Shown piece after piece: positions 25,400-38,731 of a stretch of DNA of 64,000 nucleotides. The translations under genes and the position numbers were made by a program. The DNA is from Acestrorhynchus altus. Its lineage: Eukaryota; Chordata; Actinopteri; Characiformes; Acestrorhynchidae. Within the stretch, counting starts at the first letter, position 1, and each line of letters starts with the position of its first letter. Under the pieces are notes generated by a model. The model had not been told where the DNA came from, ran no database searches, and saw only the letters and a list, made by a program, of their open reading frames with translations. The stretch spans positions 5,054,094 through 5,118,093 of the forward strand of contig CM067505.1 in the NCBI GenBank assembly GCA_034509495.1, in the 5' to 3' direction.

Positions 25400-27439
25400 T
25401 ACTGTCTCTAGTTCAGGACATGCAAACACAGTCATGGGGAAAACTTCTGATTTGGTTGGTTGCTTCAGAGTGTTGTTCCTTACTCAGCACAGTGTCTACC
25501 AGGCGTCCCAACAGGACTCGGCTCCTGCCCAGAGTGTCAAACCTATGATAAAGTGATTCCCTGATAATGATATTACTTTGCTTGACTGACCAGCCACCCC
25601 ACAGAGAACACACGGACTATTCTCAAAAGTCAATAGAAATACTCAATTGGCTGAATATAGATGAGCTGAGCATCACTCTCCAAGCAATCTACTGAATGAA
25701 CATACTTGTTAGAAATTTCTATTTTCTCTTTGACCAAATGAAAAATTCTAATAATCTGAGAAACCGATTCACTGATTTTCAAAAGCTATAAAGCCGTTTG
25801 AATTTCAAAAGCAAAATGGAAAAAAGGTTTGCTATTTTTCACCTTTTTGTAATGAATATATAAATATTCCAAATATATGAAAGTTCACCATTTCATGATT
25901 TTTTTGAAACATGGGACAAATTAATCACACACAGCCCAACCAGGGAAATGTCTATTTTGGTCCGAAACTGTAGTCAGCTGTGGCTGTGTTCTAGCCCCAA
26001 AGTGATTGTCATTATTCCCACAGACGTATGTGGGCCAGATGAAAATACGAGTATCTGCTTGATTTGTTTACTATCTGGGTTCCTTCCGACTCAACCAATC
26101 AGCACTTGTTTGATGCCCAGCTCTGCAGATTAGCACAATGAGAGAATGACTAATGCATTCAGGTTTCAGCGTCTTTTCCTATCTCTCGTGTATCCGCTGC
26201 TCTTAGCAATCATCACACGCTCACGCTCTGGATTTTATGCAGTTCCGCTGTGGAATGGATTGGAGCACCGTTTGATTGGTTCCGGACATTATGTGCACAA
26301 GTGAGGAATGCCAGACTTTTGTACATTTCTACGAGGGAAGAATGTATTCCGTTTGAATTTCCATCTGAAACAAAGTGCTGTTGGGAAGAGCTGGGTTCCA
26401 CTGCACCGTGGCACGAGGGGTGGGGGGCCTAAGAGATTTGCTCGAGACTCGTGTAGTCCCTGAACAAGGGAACTTAGTGGGGTGGCGTTTAGCATGCATA
26501 CTGATGCAAACCAATGCAAGGATGAGAAGAGAGACCTGGAGCGGCTCAGGCTGCAGAGACAACAATCAGCACGCCGGAGAGGGGATGAACAGATAGCGCT
26601 GATGCAATTAGCCTGAAAGAAGGTGATGAGGCGGCAGGCAGAAGGCATATGTGTGTGTGTGCGTGTGCGTGTGTGTGTGCGTGCTTGTGTGTGTGTGTGT
26701 GTGTAAGAGAGAGTTAAGTGACAAAATCTTAATTTTAAAGTAACTTTGTGAAAGAGCCGAGCGGCTGAGGGGGAGGCACAGTGTAAGGGTGCATTCACAA
26801 ACCTTCAGAGCTGGATCCAAAACAAAAGGGCAGGTGTGGAAGGATCAAAACCTGGTCTAACCTATAAAGGTGGTCTTGGTCCAGATCAAGTAAACCATGA
26901 TTCAGTTTGTTTCTGGTGTGGAAACACTTTTTTGGAGCTAGGGAGTAGAGACACCCATCAGAATACTGAAGTGTGTGTGACGCAGCAGTACAGGCAGAGG
27001 AGATTACACTTGGGATTCCTGTATCTCCTCGATTAACCTTTCTTTATAAACAGAAGCAAAAGAAATCTGCGGGTAATCTGTTGTGCTCATTCTGCTGGGA
27101 GTCGGATTATGACAACACCTGGCAGCACAACAGCTGGAAAGGCAACTTGCTGAATTAACACACCGACATCAGATGCACAGCCCTCTGCAAACCAATCAGT
27201 GTGAAGCTAGAAATAAGTGTGAAATAACCACATCATTGGAATCAAAACCTGAATCTTGGACTTTGGTCTGGACTGCTAGGCCCCGTTCACACCTGGCATG
27301 GGTGGTCCGATCATACACAGGCGTACAGTTGTGAAAGGGGTACAATGTGTGTCAAGGATGCTTTGAAATCCAATCACTGAGATCACTGTCAGTGGGAGTC
27401 AAAATGCATATGATCACATTATTATTGTAGTATGAAAGC
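25400..27439. other. No gene seen
   Basis: Apparently unique sequence with one (GT)n. No coding motif on either strand. Confidence 0.5.
26650..26705. repeat. (GT)n microsatellite
   Basis: GT with GCGT interruptions. Confidence 0.9.
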
Positions 27440-27960
27440 CAAAGTGCCTCAGTGTATCCCAGACAGCAAAGCACCGCCCACATCAGTAACCCAGCTAGCA
27501 AGAACATAACAACCCTAAGATTACACCATCCACCGTCCGAGAGAGAGAAAGGCTACAGTATCTCAGATACCATCGGTACTACTGTGGAGAGCAGCTCAGA
27601 ATGGACAATACATACAACCTTGAGCAGCAGAAGAGCACATTGGGATCTACTTCTTCCAGCCAAGAACAGAAAGCTGAGACTGCAATGGACATATGCTCAG
27701 CTCAGCGGGACAGCTGGAGACTGGAGGAATATGTCCAGGTTTAAGGGATGTAGATTTCAGCACAGGTGGTAGGGTCCGAAATTTGCACCAACATCATGAA
27801 TCCATGCACCCAACCTGGCTCATAGAGGTGGTCGGATGGTGTGGGGAGTGTTCTCTTAGCAGTGCCAAACAATCCTTGCTTGAATTGCATTCCTTCATCC
27901 ATCTTCTAATGACTACTTCCAACATAATGATGGTGACATACTGGAATGCATAAAAATAGT
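27440..27960 (+). pseudogene. Degenerate Tc1-like transposase, second family
   Basis: Collinear fragments such as AGCCAAGAACAGAAAGCTGA, GACAGCTGGAGACTGGAGGA and ACATCATGAATCCATGCACC match a fish Tc1-type element that encodes the middle of the DDE domain. The reading frame is repeatedly broken. Confidence 0.6.
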
Positions 27961-28169
27961 GTGCCTTATAGATAAGAACAGCAGTAGGTACTATGTCAAA
28001 GTCAGTTTTTCATCTTGTGTTGCAGGTAATTGACGGGTTTGGAGATGAATTGTGAGAATTAGATTTTTTTTTTTCTCTCTCTCTCTGAACTTTTAAGGCT
28101 GAATTGCACCCATTTCTCATCTCAGCTGCTTGGGGTGCTATGGTGATGGTGGAGGAGGAGAGTGTCAGG

Positions 28170-28191
28170 GTGTGTGTGTGTGTGTGTGTGT
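28170..28191. repeat. Short (GT)n
   Basis: 11 GT units in otherwise unique sequence. Confidence 0.85.
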
Positions 28192-28324
28192 TTGGTGGGC
28201 TGAACAACATGTGGCTGTTGTCAACAGAGCACGCGAAGAGAGTCTGCAGGTGCCTGGCTAGGACACTGGCCCCACCTCCTCCAGCTTTGAGTGACAGGAG
28301 GATGTGAATGCTGCTGCCGTCGAC

Positions 28325-28360
28325 TCTCCGGCAATTAAAAGCCCTAATTAATCAGGGCTA
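28325..28360. promoter_or_regulatory. Homeodomain-type palindrome, possible conserved non-coding element
   Basis: GCCCTAATTAATCAGGGC is an 18-bp near-palindrome around TAATTA, followed by CTATTTAAAG (MEF2-like). It may be a regulatory element, but there is no conservation data. Confidence 0.2.
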
Positions 28361-29860
28361 TTTAAAGAAGCCCATTCATCCCCCCCAGCAGACGTTCAGA
28401 CAAGACTGAAAAGATAAACTGCAAACTCTGTTCCTCAGCCACTCTTTTGGTTTACCTCCCCCCACCGCCGCCCACTACCTGCCCTTTTTTGAGGTCTGAA
28501 TAAAGGCCATGTGACTGGGAAGTGTCCCGGTCAGCAGAAACGAGCAATATCGGGATTACATGGAGCCACTGAGATCACACACAGCTCACACAGAAGCCCC
28601 CATCAATCTTTATCCTGGCAGATGAAGGGCCGGCAGATCACTGGTGCAACGGCATTGGAGGATGGAGTGGTGTTTTTGTTGTCTCTCTATAGAAACGAGG
28701 TACAAAAGAGAAGACGAGCCTTTGTTTCATATCTATCCCATCTCCTAACTCCCCCATCCTCAGTTATCTAAGGGAACGTTTGATTGACAGGTGTACTCAG
28801 GTGTACAATCAACATGGAACCCGACTGTAAAAGCATTTCCATTTGGGCAGGGTCGGAGCATGTCCTTGAGACAAGAAGTGCAATAGTGATTAATATAAAC
28901 TAGTTATGTAATGACACAAAGAAGACACACGCAGCTGGGTAAACACCTTGGTTTGGACTTCTTGCCTTGGAAGGAGTTCAAATCTCCAAACCTCCAATGC
29001 ACAAGGAAAACTTTTGATTCTATTGATTTTGAGAAACTGTAGAGTAAGATTCATCCAAAAGGAATTCCTACATATGGCTTCATACAAATGCCCTTTCAAA
29101 AACTGCACAATGTGTAATAAACACTGTACGGCTGCTACCCAGACACACAGAAATGAAATACTTTGAAATGAGAATATCACAAAGCAACCACTGTAGCGTA
29201 AACCTAAACCTGTGCACAAACCCTTAACTTTACCCTAAAAACCTTACCATCTTCTAATCTTAATCTTAACCATGTCTCAGTTGTCAATGTTGCGATAATA
29301 TAAAGGTACGTGTAACATGAACGTAACCTAAATGTCATTGCAACATATACTGAAGCTAAACTCAACCCAACCCTAAATATAACATCAGTGTAAAATGTGA
29401 AATTCTTACATTTTCTGCAGGAGTTTCTGTCCATCATTTCCTTTTTTCCAAGTTCTTGTATATTATAGCTTCTATTCATGTACATTTTTAGCTGGTTTGT
29501 GCACATTTGGCAAAACAATGCCACCAGTAGAACCCGGCCAACATGCTCATGGGGGTCTCACATGGGTGCAACATGGGCTAGGTGGGTTCCAGGTGGGCAA
29601 AGTCTCTAAATGTGTCATTACTGGGAGCCAGTTGGGCTTCCCAAAAGGGCCTCGATGCTACAGCCCATCCTATTAGAATTCCTTTATTGATCCTAGAAGG
29701 AAATTGCAAATCTTGGAAAAGTGGGCCCCATGTGCAATGCAACCCACATGGAGTCCATGTTTAACCCTTCCTGGAAACATCAGGACAACCTGATGGTAAC
29801 CATATGAGCCCTGTATAGACATGTTATCTGGGAAGGGAACTCATTGTGTATCGTAATCAA

Positions 29861-29894
29861 TATATATATATATATATATATATAAATATATGAA

Positions 29895-29964
<70 letters not shown>
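29861..29964. repeat. (AT)n plus (GT)n compound microsatellite
   Basis: (AT)n 29861-29888, then (GT)n 29897-29964. Confidence 0.93.
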
Positions 29965-29967
<3 letters not shown>

Positions 29968-30383
29968 GAAATTCTTGGGATATGTTTTAGTAATATATGT
30001 GTGTGTTTTTGGAGATCTTGTTGAGCTGGCACAGCTTGTGATGTATAAGTAATAAGTAATAAAGAAGCAGGCAGATCTTCTAGCTCCTGTGTTTCATTTG
30101 TATTCGCCATAGTCACATTCCAAACAGTTTGAGCTAAGCTTAGGTTGTTGCTACCTTGCTGATTTGGTTTGCGATGGAACTCGTACTGTGGATGGCTGGA
30201 ATGCATTCCTCAGCCTTTGCACATGGGATACCCAGTATTCTCCATATGAGAGAATTTTCTGGAACAGGAAAAGACAAGAATAATTTGCTATGTTTGTTTA
30301 TGCTGGTTTATTAGCTTTAGATATTCACAGTATTTGGATGAAAGAACTGGGGAAGAAAAAAAAAACAAACTGCTACGAAGAAC

Positions 30384-30595
30384 TGATCCTGTCCCAGCTT
30401 ATCCAAAAAAGCATTGGATAGAGCGACATCATTCCAAAGAAGACAGTTCCAGGAAACCACAGCTCAATGCCGGGATTGCATGTTTATTCTATTGGCCGTA
30501 CTTCTCTATGGAGACTAGACGAGCTGTGTGTGAGTTTGCACATCTGTGTCAGCAAGGGGTGCGACTTAAAGTAGCTGAATGCATTCGAACCACAC
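30384..30595 (+). mobile_element. Family A element copy, 3' half
   Basis: GAGCGACATCATTCCAAAGA, CACAGCTCAATGCCGGG, TTCTATTGGCCGTACTTCTC, TTTGCACATCTGTGTCAGCA and TAAAGTAGCTGAATGCATTC. Confidence 0.72.
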
Positions 30596-32084
30596 CAGCT
30601 TTGCGACTGGTGAGGGTACAGCTTATGTGAGCAGCAGCCAAGATTACGACCTCCCAGTTAAGAGCAAGAGAGGGAGAATATAATGAAATATACTAATCAT
30701 TTTTTGGTCATTGGAACGTTATTAGTGGGGCATACTTTGGACATTTGTTCTGTTTGCCCTCCAGAGAAGGATTAGCCTACTTAAAAAGAAAACATGGATT
30801 TAGACTCTCTGGGGTTTTAAGACACTGAAACCGAACTGTAAGAAAGACTCTGTTCTTCCCTTTTCGCAGGGACAGCAGCAGCTGTACAGCGTTCTATGCG
30901 AAAACAACACCAGGAATAAATGCTTCTTGCAAATGGATTGAAAGTATCTCTCAGATTATACATGCACATAGGAAATGCAACAAAAGCATGACTAATTAAC
31001 ACGTGAATTAGCATCTGAAAGCTCGGTTTTGCCGATGGCATGAAAGAAGGTTTCCCATTGACGAGTCAATGCCTTTGCTGGTCTGCAGACATAAACAAGT
31101 TATATATATATATAAACATATACATATAACGAGGGTTATAGCAGCCAGAACATGTACAGATGGAACCCTTTCATGCATTGGTCACTACAGTGGACAGCAA
31201 TGTAAAAGGCATTGTTTGTTATATGTGTTTGGGTTTGTTTTGGTCTGAAATGTTTCTGGAGACTCACTCACTCATTTGTTTGTTTGTTTATTTGTTGCTT
31301 TGTTTGAAAACACCAGGCAGTGGACTGTCGTTCATGGTTTTTTTTAGTTTTTTTTTCATATCTAGACCAGCACATGTTATACTTTAATATTTCTAAATAT
31401 AATATTTAGCATAATATTGGTCCTGCAGCAATCAAATTCCATTTTTTTTGCATTAATTGAGCCATTAATGTAATAACACTTGTAAATAAACACCTGCGTG
31501 AACACATGACTACATTTTAAGCAATTACATAAAAAAAAATAGACAAAAACAAACCTTATCAGCCTGTAAGGAGAATAAAATCATGTTGTCATAATTCATC
31601 TCCATCACTGCGTTATCGGCCTTGCCACTGAGATTGATATATTCACAACTTAGCAGAAAACATCCAACCCAGCTGTGTAGACATTAACTGACCCTGAAGG
31701 CTGAAACTAGTGTTTGGGTAGAAACAAGGATGAGCAGGAGATGTGTTACAAAGTTAAGGAGTCTGGTTTATATTACTGACGCCTGTCCCATTTTGTAGGA
31801 TCCAGAGAATGTGGCTGAGAAACAAGCCCTTCTTTAAACCTTCAGTCATTTATACCTTCTGTTAATTAACACTTCGTCAAGAACAAACAACAGATATTAT
31901 ATAAAACTGTAATGGAAAAGGATTGGGGACAGCTGATGTTGTCCATTAGAGAAGGTGTAGTATGGACATTCATGTTGAGGAGCAGCCAACCACCTCCTTT
32001 GGCCATCATCATCATCAAGTGGACATCTGCCATGAAAGAATGTAATTAGCCAGGTCCAGGAGGTGCGTCAGACTGTATAGTTTA

Positions 32085-32136
32085 TAAGTGTATATTAGTG
32101 TATATTAGTGTATATTAGTGTATATTAGGGAGAATG
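32085..32136. repeat. 10-bp tandem repeat (AGTGTATATT)
   Basis: Four to five perfect 10-bp units. Confidence 0.88.
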
Positions 32137-33894
32137 CGGCCTTTATCATTACCACTCCAGACTGTAACGCTGCACCTGCACTACAGCAACATCATTACAG
32201 AGATGCATCCTCAATCAGAGGGCAGAAAACAGCAAACGTCATGCTAGAGACCAACGCTGACTCGGAGCTGCAGAGAAGATTCAGAAATCATTCAGATCCA
32301 GCAGTGAGAGCTCACTAATCTACTGAGGGAATCGTACTGTCCGAGCTACCAAAGCTTCCAATGTAATCTATGCCAGCTAATTCTTCACTCTCCCAGACCT
32401 AAACAATCGTTTGTGTGTCTCAAGTCATGTACAGTGTATTGTCAAATGAAGGTCGACACACAACCTCAACAAAACCAGGTAAATATATGACATTCATAGG
32501 ACACGTCAGTAAGCTATAACCTTTTCTGTAAGATGATTCCACATTATTCAGTGGGAAAATTCACAGCATATTAATGTGCTATAAGGGGATAATAAACTGC
32601 TCCGAAATTGTATTTCATTGAGTCATCAAGAATTCCGTGTGAAATTTATTGCATTACATTTATTACAGAAGTTGACTAATGTTATTCATGTGACTGGTGA
32701 TGTTAGCAAAAGGCTTTTGCCCGCTAGCTGTGCATTCACCCAGTAATGATTTCAACTGGAAAAACCATCTATGGAATGGTTTTGGCGCCCAAGACCTCTT
32801 GTGAGAACAACATAACACAATGTTCATTTGCTGATTCTGTATCTCTGAGCTGGACAACAACCACACACACACAGATTTCCATAAGGGTCGCTCAAATCTT
32901 GATTCGTGTGTACAGCAGTGGTGTAAAATTGAATTACACTCTTCAACTGTAGATGGAGCCCTGGGTCGAAAACGACCAATTCTCAATTCTTATGCTGCTT
33001 TAAAGTCCCTGAAGGGTAACGCAGTGCTGTTAAAGGGCACACTCTGACCTGTTTGTTCTCACCTGAGACAGAGCAGTTGGTACAGCCTGGAGAACATCTC
33101 TCACTACAACACTATAACCTCTACAAGTCAAAACACAGCACTTGGGCAATCCTTCACTAAACATCTGATAAGGCGACCACTGGAGCAAAAACAGAGATTA
33201 GAGGACAGATGTGCATTCTTTCAGCACTGCCTGTCTACAAAGCGCTGGCTCCGGGGTCCGACCAGAGTTTAAATCTTTAATCAGGCTCCGCTGCCAGCCA
33301 CCGAAATGATTAGTTACGTGGCAGCCCCCTGTAATGCAGTGAGCCTGATGCATCAAAAACACAGGCCAGCAGAGAGCACCTTCGGAAAGTGAAGCTCAAG
33401 AAATGGAAATCCAGTGGTTTCTTATGGCTCGGAAGTTCCTAATGGACTGTGTTTACTGTGGTCTTTTGTATGACTTGTCAAGAGGCCCAGTAATGCCTCT
33501 TAGAAGCAATTGAAATGCAAATAGGCATGCAACAACTTCAAAGATAGAGTGCTGTCCTTGATCAGCTAACTCAGGCACTTCATTGTGCTCGGCTTGACTA
33601 GACTAGGCGTAGTTCTCCGACTCATTGAGAAATTCTCACTTTCAACCCTTTGTTGCTAAATATTACTTATGACTGCACATGCACAACTGCTACCCTGGTT
33701 CTGTGTTTAAATGGATTTCAGCAGGTCTGTTGAAAGACAGTATGTATTATTACTGCATTTTTGCATTCAAGAGTGCAGCTGGGGTTTCTCTGTGGTCAGT
33801 GTCATGTGAGCAAACAGGGAACTAGGGTCCAAATGAAAAAAATATGGATAATACATAACTCCTGGTACATCTCCAACAGTGATGTCACTCATTG

Positions 33895-34140
33895 TGTCTT
33901 CATGTGTTCAGCAAATGTTCCTCCTACCTCCCAAAAAACAAGCATGGAAGGTGAATTGGTATATAAACTGGCATACAGTATGTGACAAATTGACTTCTTA
34001 GTGTTAAACTGTAAGTAAATGGATGTGTGTTGTCACGGACTGGTGCCCAGTTCACGGGGCCTTCCTGCCTTGCACCCAATGGTTTCAGGAAAGCTGTGGA
34101 TCAGCCATGACCCTGGCAAGGAAGAAGCAAATAAAATGAT
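33895..34140 (+). mobile_element. Degenerate SINE 3' part, plus a minus-strand tRNA-like head at 34165-34230
   Basis: Contains TTCCTCCTACCTCCCAAA, GGACTGGTGCCCAGTTCACG and an ATGATGGATGGA tail, the 3' landmarks of the family also present at 34270, 35950 and 39895. The adjacent 34165-34230 reads in reverse GTGGCTCAGTGGTTAGAGCA, a tRNA-like A-box segment of opposite orientation. Confidence 0.5.
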
Positions 34141-34269
34141 GGATGGATCAGCTTAGCAAACCCAGGGATCAAAGAGGGAACAACCCTGTCATCAATAATC
34201 CAGTGCTCTAACCACTGAGCCACTAATGGATCACTGGGAAACTGGATCCTCGCTGCAGTGTCAAGAAGT

Positions 34270-34690
34270 GCGGTATGTTCTCCCTGTGTCTGCATAGGTT
34301 TTCAGTGGATATAGACTTCTGTAGGCTCCCAAACCAGTGTGACCCTCTTCTTATCTATATTGAGATTGTCCTGTTTTGGATCCTCTCTCCAGTGTCTGTC
34401 TCTGAGGATTAAGGTATGATTTGTTTCGGCATTGTTTTCCCCCTGGTACTCCAGACACTGTGGATAGTTTATTCCCACCTCCCAAAATGGCATGGTAGAG
34501 GAATTGGCCATGCTAAATTCCCATTATGTATGAGCCTGTAAGTAAATGGTTGTGTATGGTACCCAGTGATGGACTGGCAGCCTGTCCAGGGAATATTCCA
34601 GCGTTACACCCATCAATTCCAGCTAGGCTCTGGACCCACCCCAGCCCTGACTAGGAAGACGTAAATAAGAGGATGGATGGATGTCTCTGC
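34270..34690 (+). mobile_element. Degenerate SINE of the second family
   Basis: Ordered landmarks: GTTCTCCCTGTGTCTGCATA, TATTCCCACCTCCCAAAATG, GGCCATGCTAAATTCCC, GATGGACTGGCAGCCTGTCC, GGCTCTGGACCCACCCCAGC and GGATGGATGG. All are decayed relative to the common fish repeat. It has no coding capacity. Confidence 0.55.
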
Positions 34691-34895
34691 CATATTGACA
34701 TTTAATGACTTGGAAAACTGGATCCATGCTCCAGTTGTGGGAGTGAATGTGGTCTATTTTTAGAAATTGATTTCAAGTATGAATATTTGCTGTATTCAAC
34801 ATCACGCTGCAGCCGCTATGATCTGTTTGTCCGGTTTGTAGTTTGGTGTGTTCTCCCTGTGTCTGTTAAGTTTCTTAAGATAAGAAACTTTAAGA

Positions 34896-34977
34896 AGATG
34901 TAAGATAAGATAAGATAAGATAAGATAAGATAAGATAAGATAAGATAAGATAAGATAAGATAAGATAAGATAAGATC
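34896..34977. repeat. (AAGAT)n pentanucleotide repeat
   Basis: About 16 units of TAAGA/AAGAT, followed by CATCCTTTATTAGTCCCGCA. The latter resembles the GATAAG..TTTATT..CCC tail common at fish repeat ends. Confidence 0.92.
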
Positions 34978-35399
34978 ATCCTTTATTAGTCCCGCAGTGG
35001 GGAAATTCACAACATTGCTGCAGCAAAAGGGATAGCGAGGCATGCAGTTCTAGAATAGAACTATAGTATATAGTGTATAGTGTTTACAATATTATAAATA
35101 ATAAACAAATCAGACAAAATATGCACAGATAAATTACAGATGATTAAAGGTAATTGCACATGGGGAGGTGGAAGAAGTATTGCACATAATGTTGTATTAA
35201 AAACTAATAGCGTGTAGTTAAGTGTGTAAGTGTGTGTGTGTGTGTGTGTGTCTGTGGTTTGCTGAGAGCAGTGCTGGTTGTAACAGCAGCAGGGAGTAAA
35301 GACTGCTATCCAAGCAGACCACATCATAAAAGATGGTAGATGCCACCACTGTGTCAAAGAAGGTGCTCGGGAATGCTCCTTGCACTCCAAATGTGGGAG

Positions 35400-35685
35400 C
35401 GGCCATGGCCGGGTGGTTAGGGAACCAGCCGTGTGACTGTAAGGTCACCGGTTTTGAATCCCTGAGCTGGCAGGACATTACTGAAGTGCCCTTGAGCAAG
35501 ACACTGAACTCCCCAGCTGCTGAGGATAGGGCTGCCCATCACTCCGAGCACATGTGCTCACTAGGGTGTGAATTCACTTGTGCGTATGTGTGTGTCACTG
35601 TGTGATGGGTTAAACGGGGAGCATTAATTCCCCGTGTGTGCACAACACAGTGGGTTAAAAAAGTATAATTACTTAATACTCACTT
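35400..35685 (+). mobile_element. tRNA-derived SINE copy, near full length
   Basis: Same family as 992-1137. The head is GGCCATGGCCGGGTGGTTAG with a B-box-like GGTTTTGAATCCC, then the body with CTTGAGCAAGACACTGAAC, CTGCCCATCACTCC and GTGATGGGTTAAACGGGGAG. Its tail is A/T-rich. No clear target-site duplication was found by eye. Confidence 0.7.
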
Positions 35686-35749
35686 ATAAATGACCTCAGT
35701 TTTCTCAGTAGGTAGCGTCTGCTCTGTGCGGTGTGGTTCACTCCCTCTA

Positions 35750-36155
35750 GGTGTGTGTGGGGATGTGTGTGGTCGCCTGCAATGAACTAATGCTTTGTCC
35801 AGGGAGGATTCCTACCCTGTGCCCAGTGATTCTGGGTACGCTGCCAACCTACTGAGACCCTGACTCACAAGTGAATAAGATGGCTGTTCTTCTTCAATGT
35901 CAAGATTGTTCCATTTAAACGCTTGGAAAAATGATTCTCCAGTGTACGTCTGTGAGAGGGTTGATATGTTCTCCCTGTCTGGCAGATTTCTCCAACCCTT
36001 CCAAAATGGTGAACTCTTCATGATAAATTGCCCCTATGTATGGGTAAATGTGTTTGCGTGGTGCCTTGTGATGGACTGGAGCCTTGTCCAGGAAAGGTTT
36101 CTGCCCAATGATTACAATGCTCAATGCACCACGTCCCTAAGAAGTGGACGAGACA
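35750..36155 (+). mobile_element. Two further decayed copies of the second SINE family
   Basis: 35780-35885 keeps the 3' end (TTTGTCCAGGGAGGATTCC, then GCCCAGTGATTCTGGGTACG). 35960-36155 keeps GTTCTCCCTGTCTG, AAATTGCCCCTATGTATGGG and GTGATGGACTGGAGCCTTGT. Together with 33895-34690 this makes four head-to-tail copies within 2.3 kb. Confidence 0.5.
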
Positions 36156-38731
36156 TACGAGTGGACGAGCTGGCATAGCCAGACTGCTGATATTGCTGCT
36201 AGGACCCAAGCGTCATGCACATGTTCAGTAGTTTGTATTCATTAGGAAGTCATCGTTTTTGTCACTGTGGGGGGACTCCCAATGGTTTGGTGAAGTATTA
36301 GCATAAAGCATGTTGGGGGTTGCATATATAATGGGCCAGAATCAGACCGGAAAACAAACAAACACAAACGATGGTAAACAAACCTTTGGGTGGATTGTGT
36401 TCTAGGCGCTATTCTACTGTGCAGCAATGCCTGAAAGAATCATCATCTGCATACTGCATACTCACCACAACAATCAGCATCAGACATTTCCAGAGAGAAA
36501 TCTTTGTGATTGATCTGATGATGTGCCCAAAGCTTTGCCTCGGGCCCTTTCCCTTTTTATTTGGAAACTGAAAAAGGAAATAAAAAATCATTTTTGGTTA
36601 AAATATTAACGAAATGTTAATATTTAACTTGAGGCCTTTTGGAAATCAGGTCATCTTATGCTCACTGAACTATTCCCAGCAACTGAAATCTTGACAGGGG
36701 TGCCCAAACTTTTGTATGCCACTGCACTCACACTCACACACACACACACACAATGTCAAAGTGACACTACAGATCTTAGCAGCTGCAGCGTGATGTTGAA
36801 TACAGCAAATATTCACACTTGAAATCAATTTCTAAAAATAGACCACATGCACTCCCACAAACACACAATAAGCTCCTCTGGTTGTGTGCTGACTTTGTAA
36901 TGACCTCCCCACCACCCACAGCTTTGCGACTGTCCATCACTCGCGTGTCAAGGGTGAGGGATAAAAAAAAAAAAAAAAAAAAAAACAGAACTATTACAAA
37001 GACAGAAACGTCAAAACTGTATATGATGATCCTTTCATTTCTCTCCTGCAGCTCTACAACGTCCCAGTGCAATCAATATTTGAGTAGATCCCCGCCATGC
37101 CTCAATTTCTGATGCTTCTTCTCACAGAGCAGCTTTTATCCGAGACGCAATCTTTCACTGTTTGCTGATCATTCACTCTCCGGCATTACCATGATACAAA
37201 ATATCGACTTCCAAGAACGATGACATCGATACACGAGCATGGTCTACATGCAGCTACTGCATAGCGTGAAGGTCTGGGGTGGTTTAGTCTCAGCCTCAGA
37301 CCCTTCAATATGCACATCAGCTACATAATGAGACATACACCATCATAACATTAAAACCACTGACAGGTTAGATGAAGGTTAGATGAATACAGGTTCCGTT
37401 TGCCATCCAAGGGCAGCTGAGTTCAAGTATGGAGGCCTTGTGGTGAGGGCAATAGTGTTTTCACTTTCAGCGATGATTCTACGTCTCTCAGCTTGTCCAG
37501 AAATGCATGTGTGACGCACGTCCTTTATGCTTGGCTCAAAGTGCGAATTACACTTGAGTGTCTTCCTCCCCGAATTCCAAAAGACACTTTCAGGTGCCAC
37601 TGCTATATGGATCGTGGTGCAACCGAAGAGGAGGAATGCGCGTTCGGATGAATCCCCTCGTTTGGGAATTCTACGAACTACCAAAGTTCACTTGGAAACA
37701 CGTGTAAGGGCCCTAGCTATTCAGATGTTACTTCGAGCTGAGGACACTTTCCATCCCAGAGCGAGGAACATGCTGCACAAAGCACAATCCGGAGCTGTCC
37801 TCGCTCAGCGGTGCTGGATTACTGTACACAATGAACAGACAATGCCACATGTTTAGTCTTCCTATGGGGAAAGATAAAGGGTGAACTAGGGCCAAGTGGG
37901 GGAGGTTCAAAGAGAATAACTGCATCAGATCTCGCAGCACGGGTGGTGTTCTCTGAATGTAGTATCAACCCAAGAGGAAGCTATGTTTGGAGTCTCTGTT
38001 ACGGAAGGTACTGAGGTGATGCTGTTCTCTGGGGAGAAGCAGCTTATCTTACCTCAGAACTTTCAAAACCTTTCTCACCACCCGCCAGTTTCAGAGAGGC
38101 TAGGTATTATGGTAAAATTGACCTTTACGGTGCCTTGGGAAGCCGTGCCGGAGCATATAAATTACAGGTCCCAGGAGGAACATATAGGAGGCATAATTTT
38201 CAAGAGGACAAAAAAAGCATCTTTAATATAAAGGTGACTCTGCCTATGGAATACAGTGGGGTGGGGGGGGGGGCAGGGAGCGGGTGCAAAGAAAATGCAT
38301 ACAGTAATACAAATTAAGTTCCTTATACGCCAGACTAGGCAGTGCAAAGACGTGCAAGCCACAGGCTGTAAGTGTTCAGCAGCTTGCACGGGTGCACAAC
38401 CAGCTTTCTCATATGTGCATTAGTTCTGCCTTCTGCAGCCTCATCTGCACTGCTTGACCAGAAGCAGCCTCAGGTTTATAGTGTGCACATAGGATGCGCA
38501 TACACACACACCCACCCACCTTTCTTTATCTCCATTTCTACACCTCAGCTTATTAAAGCACATTATTCTTTGAAGTCAGACCACAAAAATTACCTAAATA
38601 AATTCACACGGGAAAATAATCTGAAGGAATGTGTGGAACAACACTGCCGCCTATAGGAGAAAGGGAATTACAGCCCACTTAGATCCCCACATAAATAGAT
38701 AGATAGATTGATTTCAGCATTGCTTAGGTCA
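36156..38731. other. No gene seen
   Basis: Contains an A23 run (36963-36985), a Tc1-type end (37345-37375, AACATTAAAACCACTGACAG) and a G-run at 38259-38276. Overlapping open frames at 37379-37684 (minus) and 37527-37856 (plus) are long for chance but match nothing I know. Confidence 0.4.
36540..36727. mobile_element. Terminal fragment of a Tc1-like element
   Basis: GGGGTGCCCAAACTTTTGTA followed by TGCCACTG at 36697-36726 is a terminus shared by many fish Tc1-type copies. The partner terminus was not found. Confidence 0.4.

Larger units (their letters stand above)
27961..33894. other. No gene seen
   Basis: Mostly unique with microsatellites, one family A copy and a few AT-rich segments. 33250-33550 includes an octamer-like ATGCAAAT (about 33516) and looks non-repetitive, so it could be regulatory, but nothing more can be said. 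Confidence 0.45.

Noticed and set aside
37379..37856. Overlapping 101- and 109-residue open frames on opposite strands
   Set aside because: No recognised motif, no splice or promoter context, and a Tc1-type terminus (37345) immediately adjacent suggests repeat-derived DNA.
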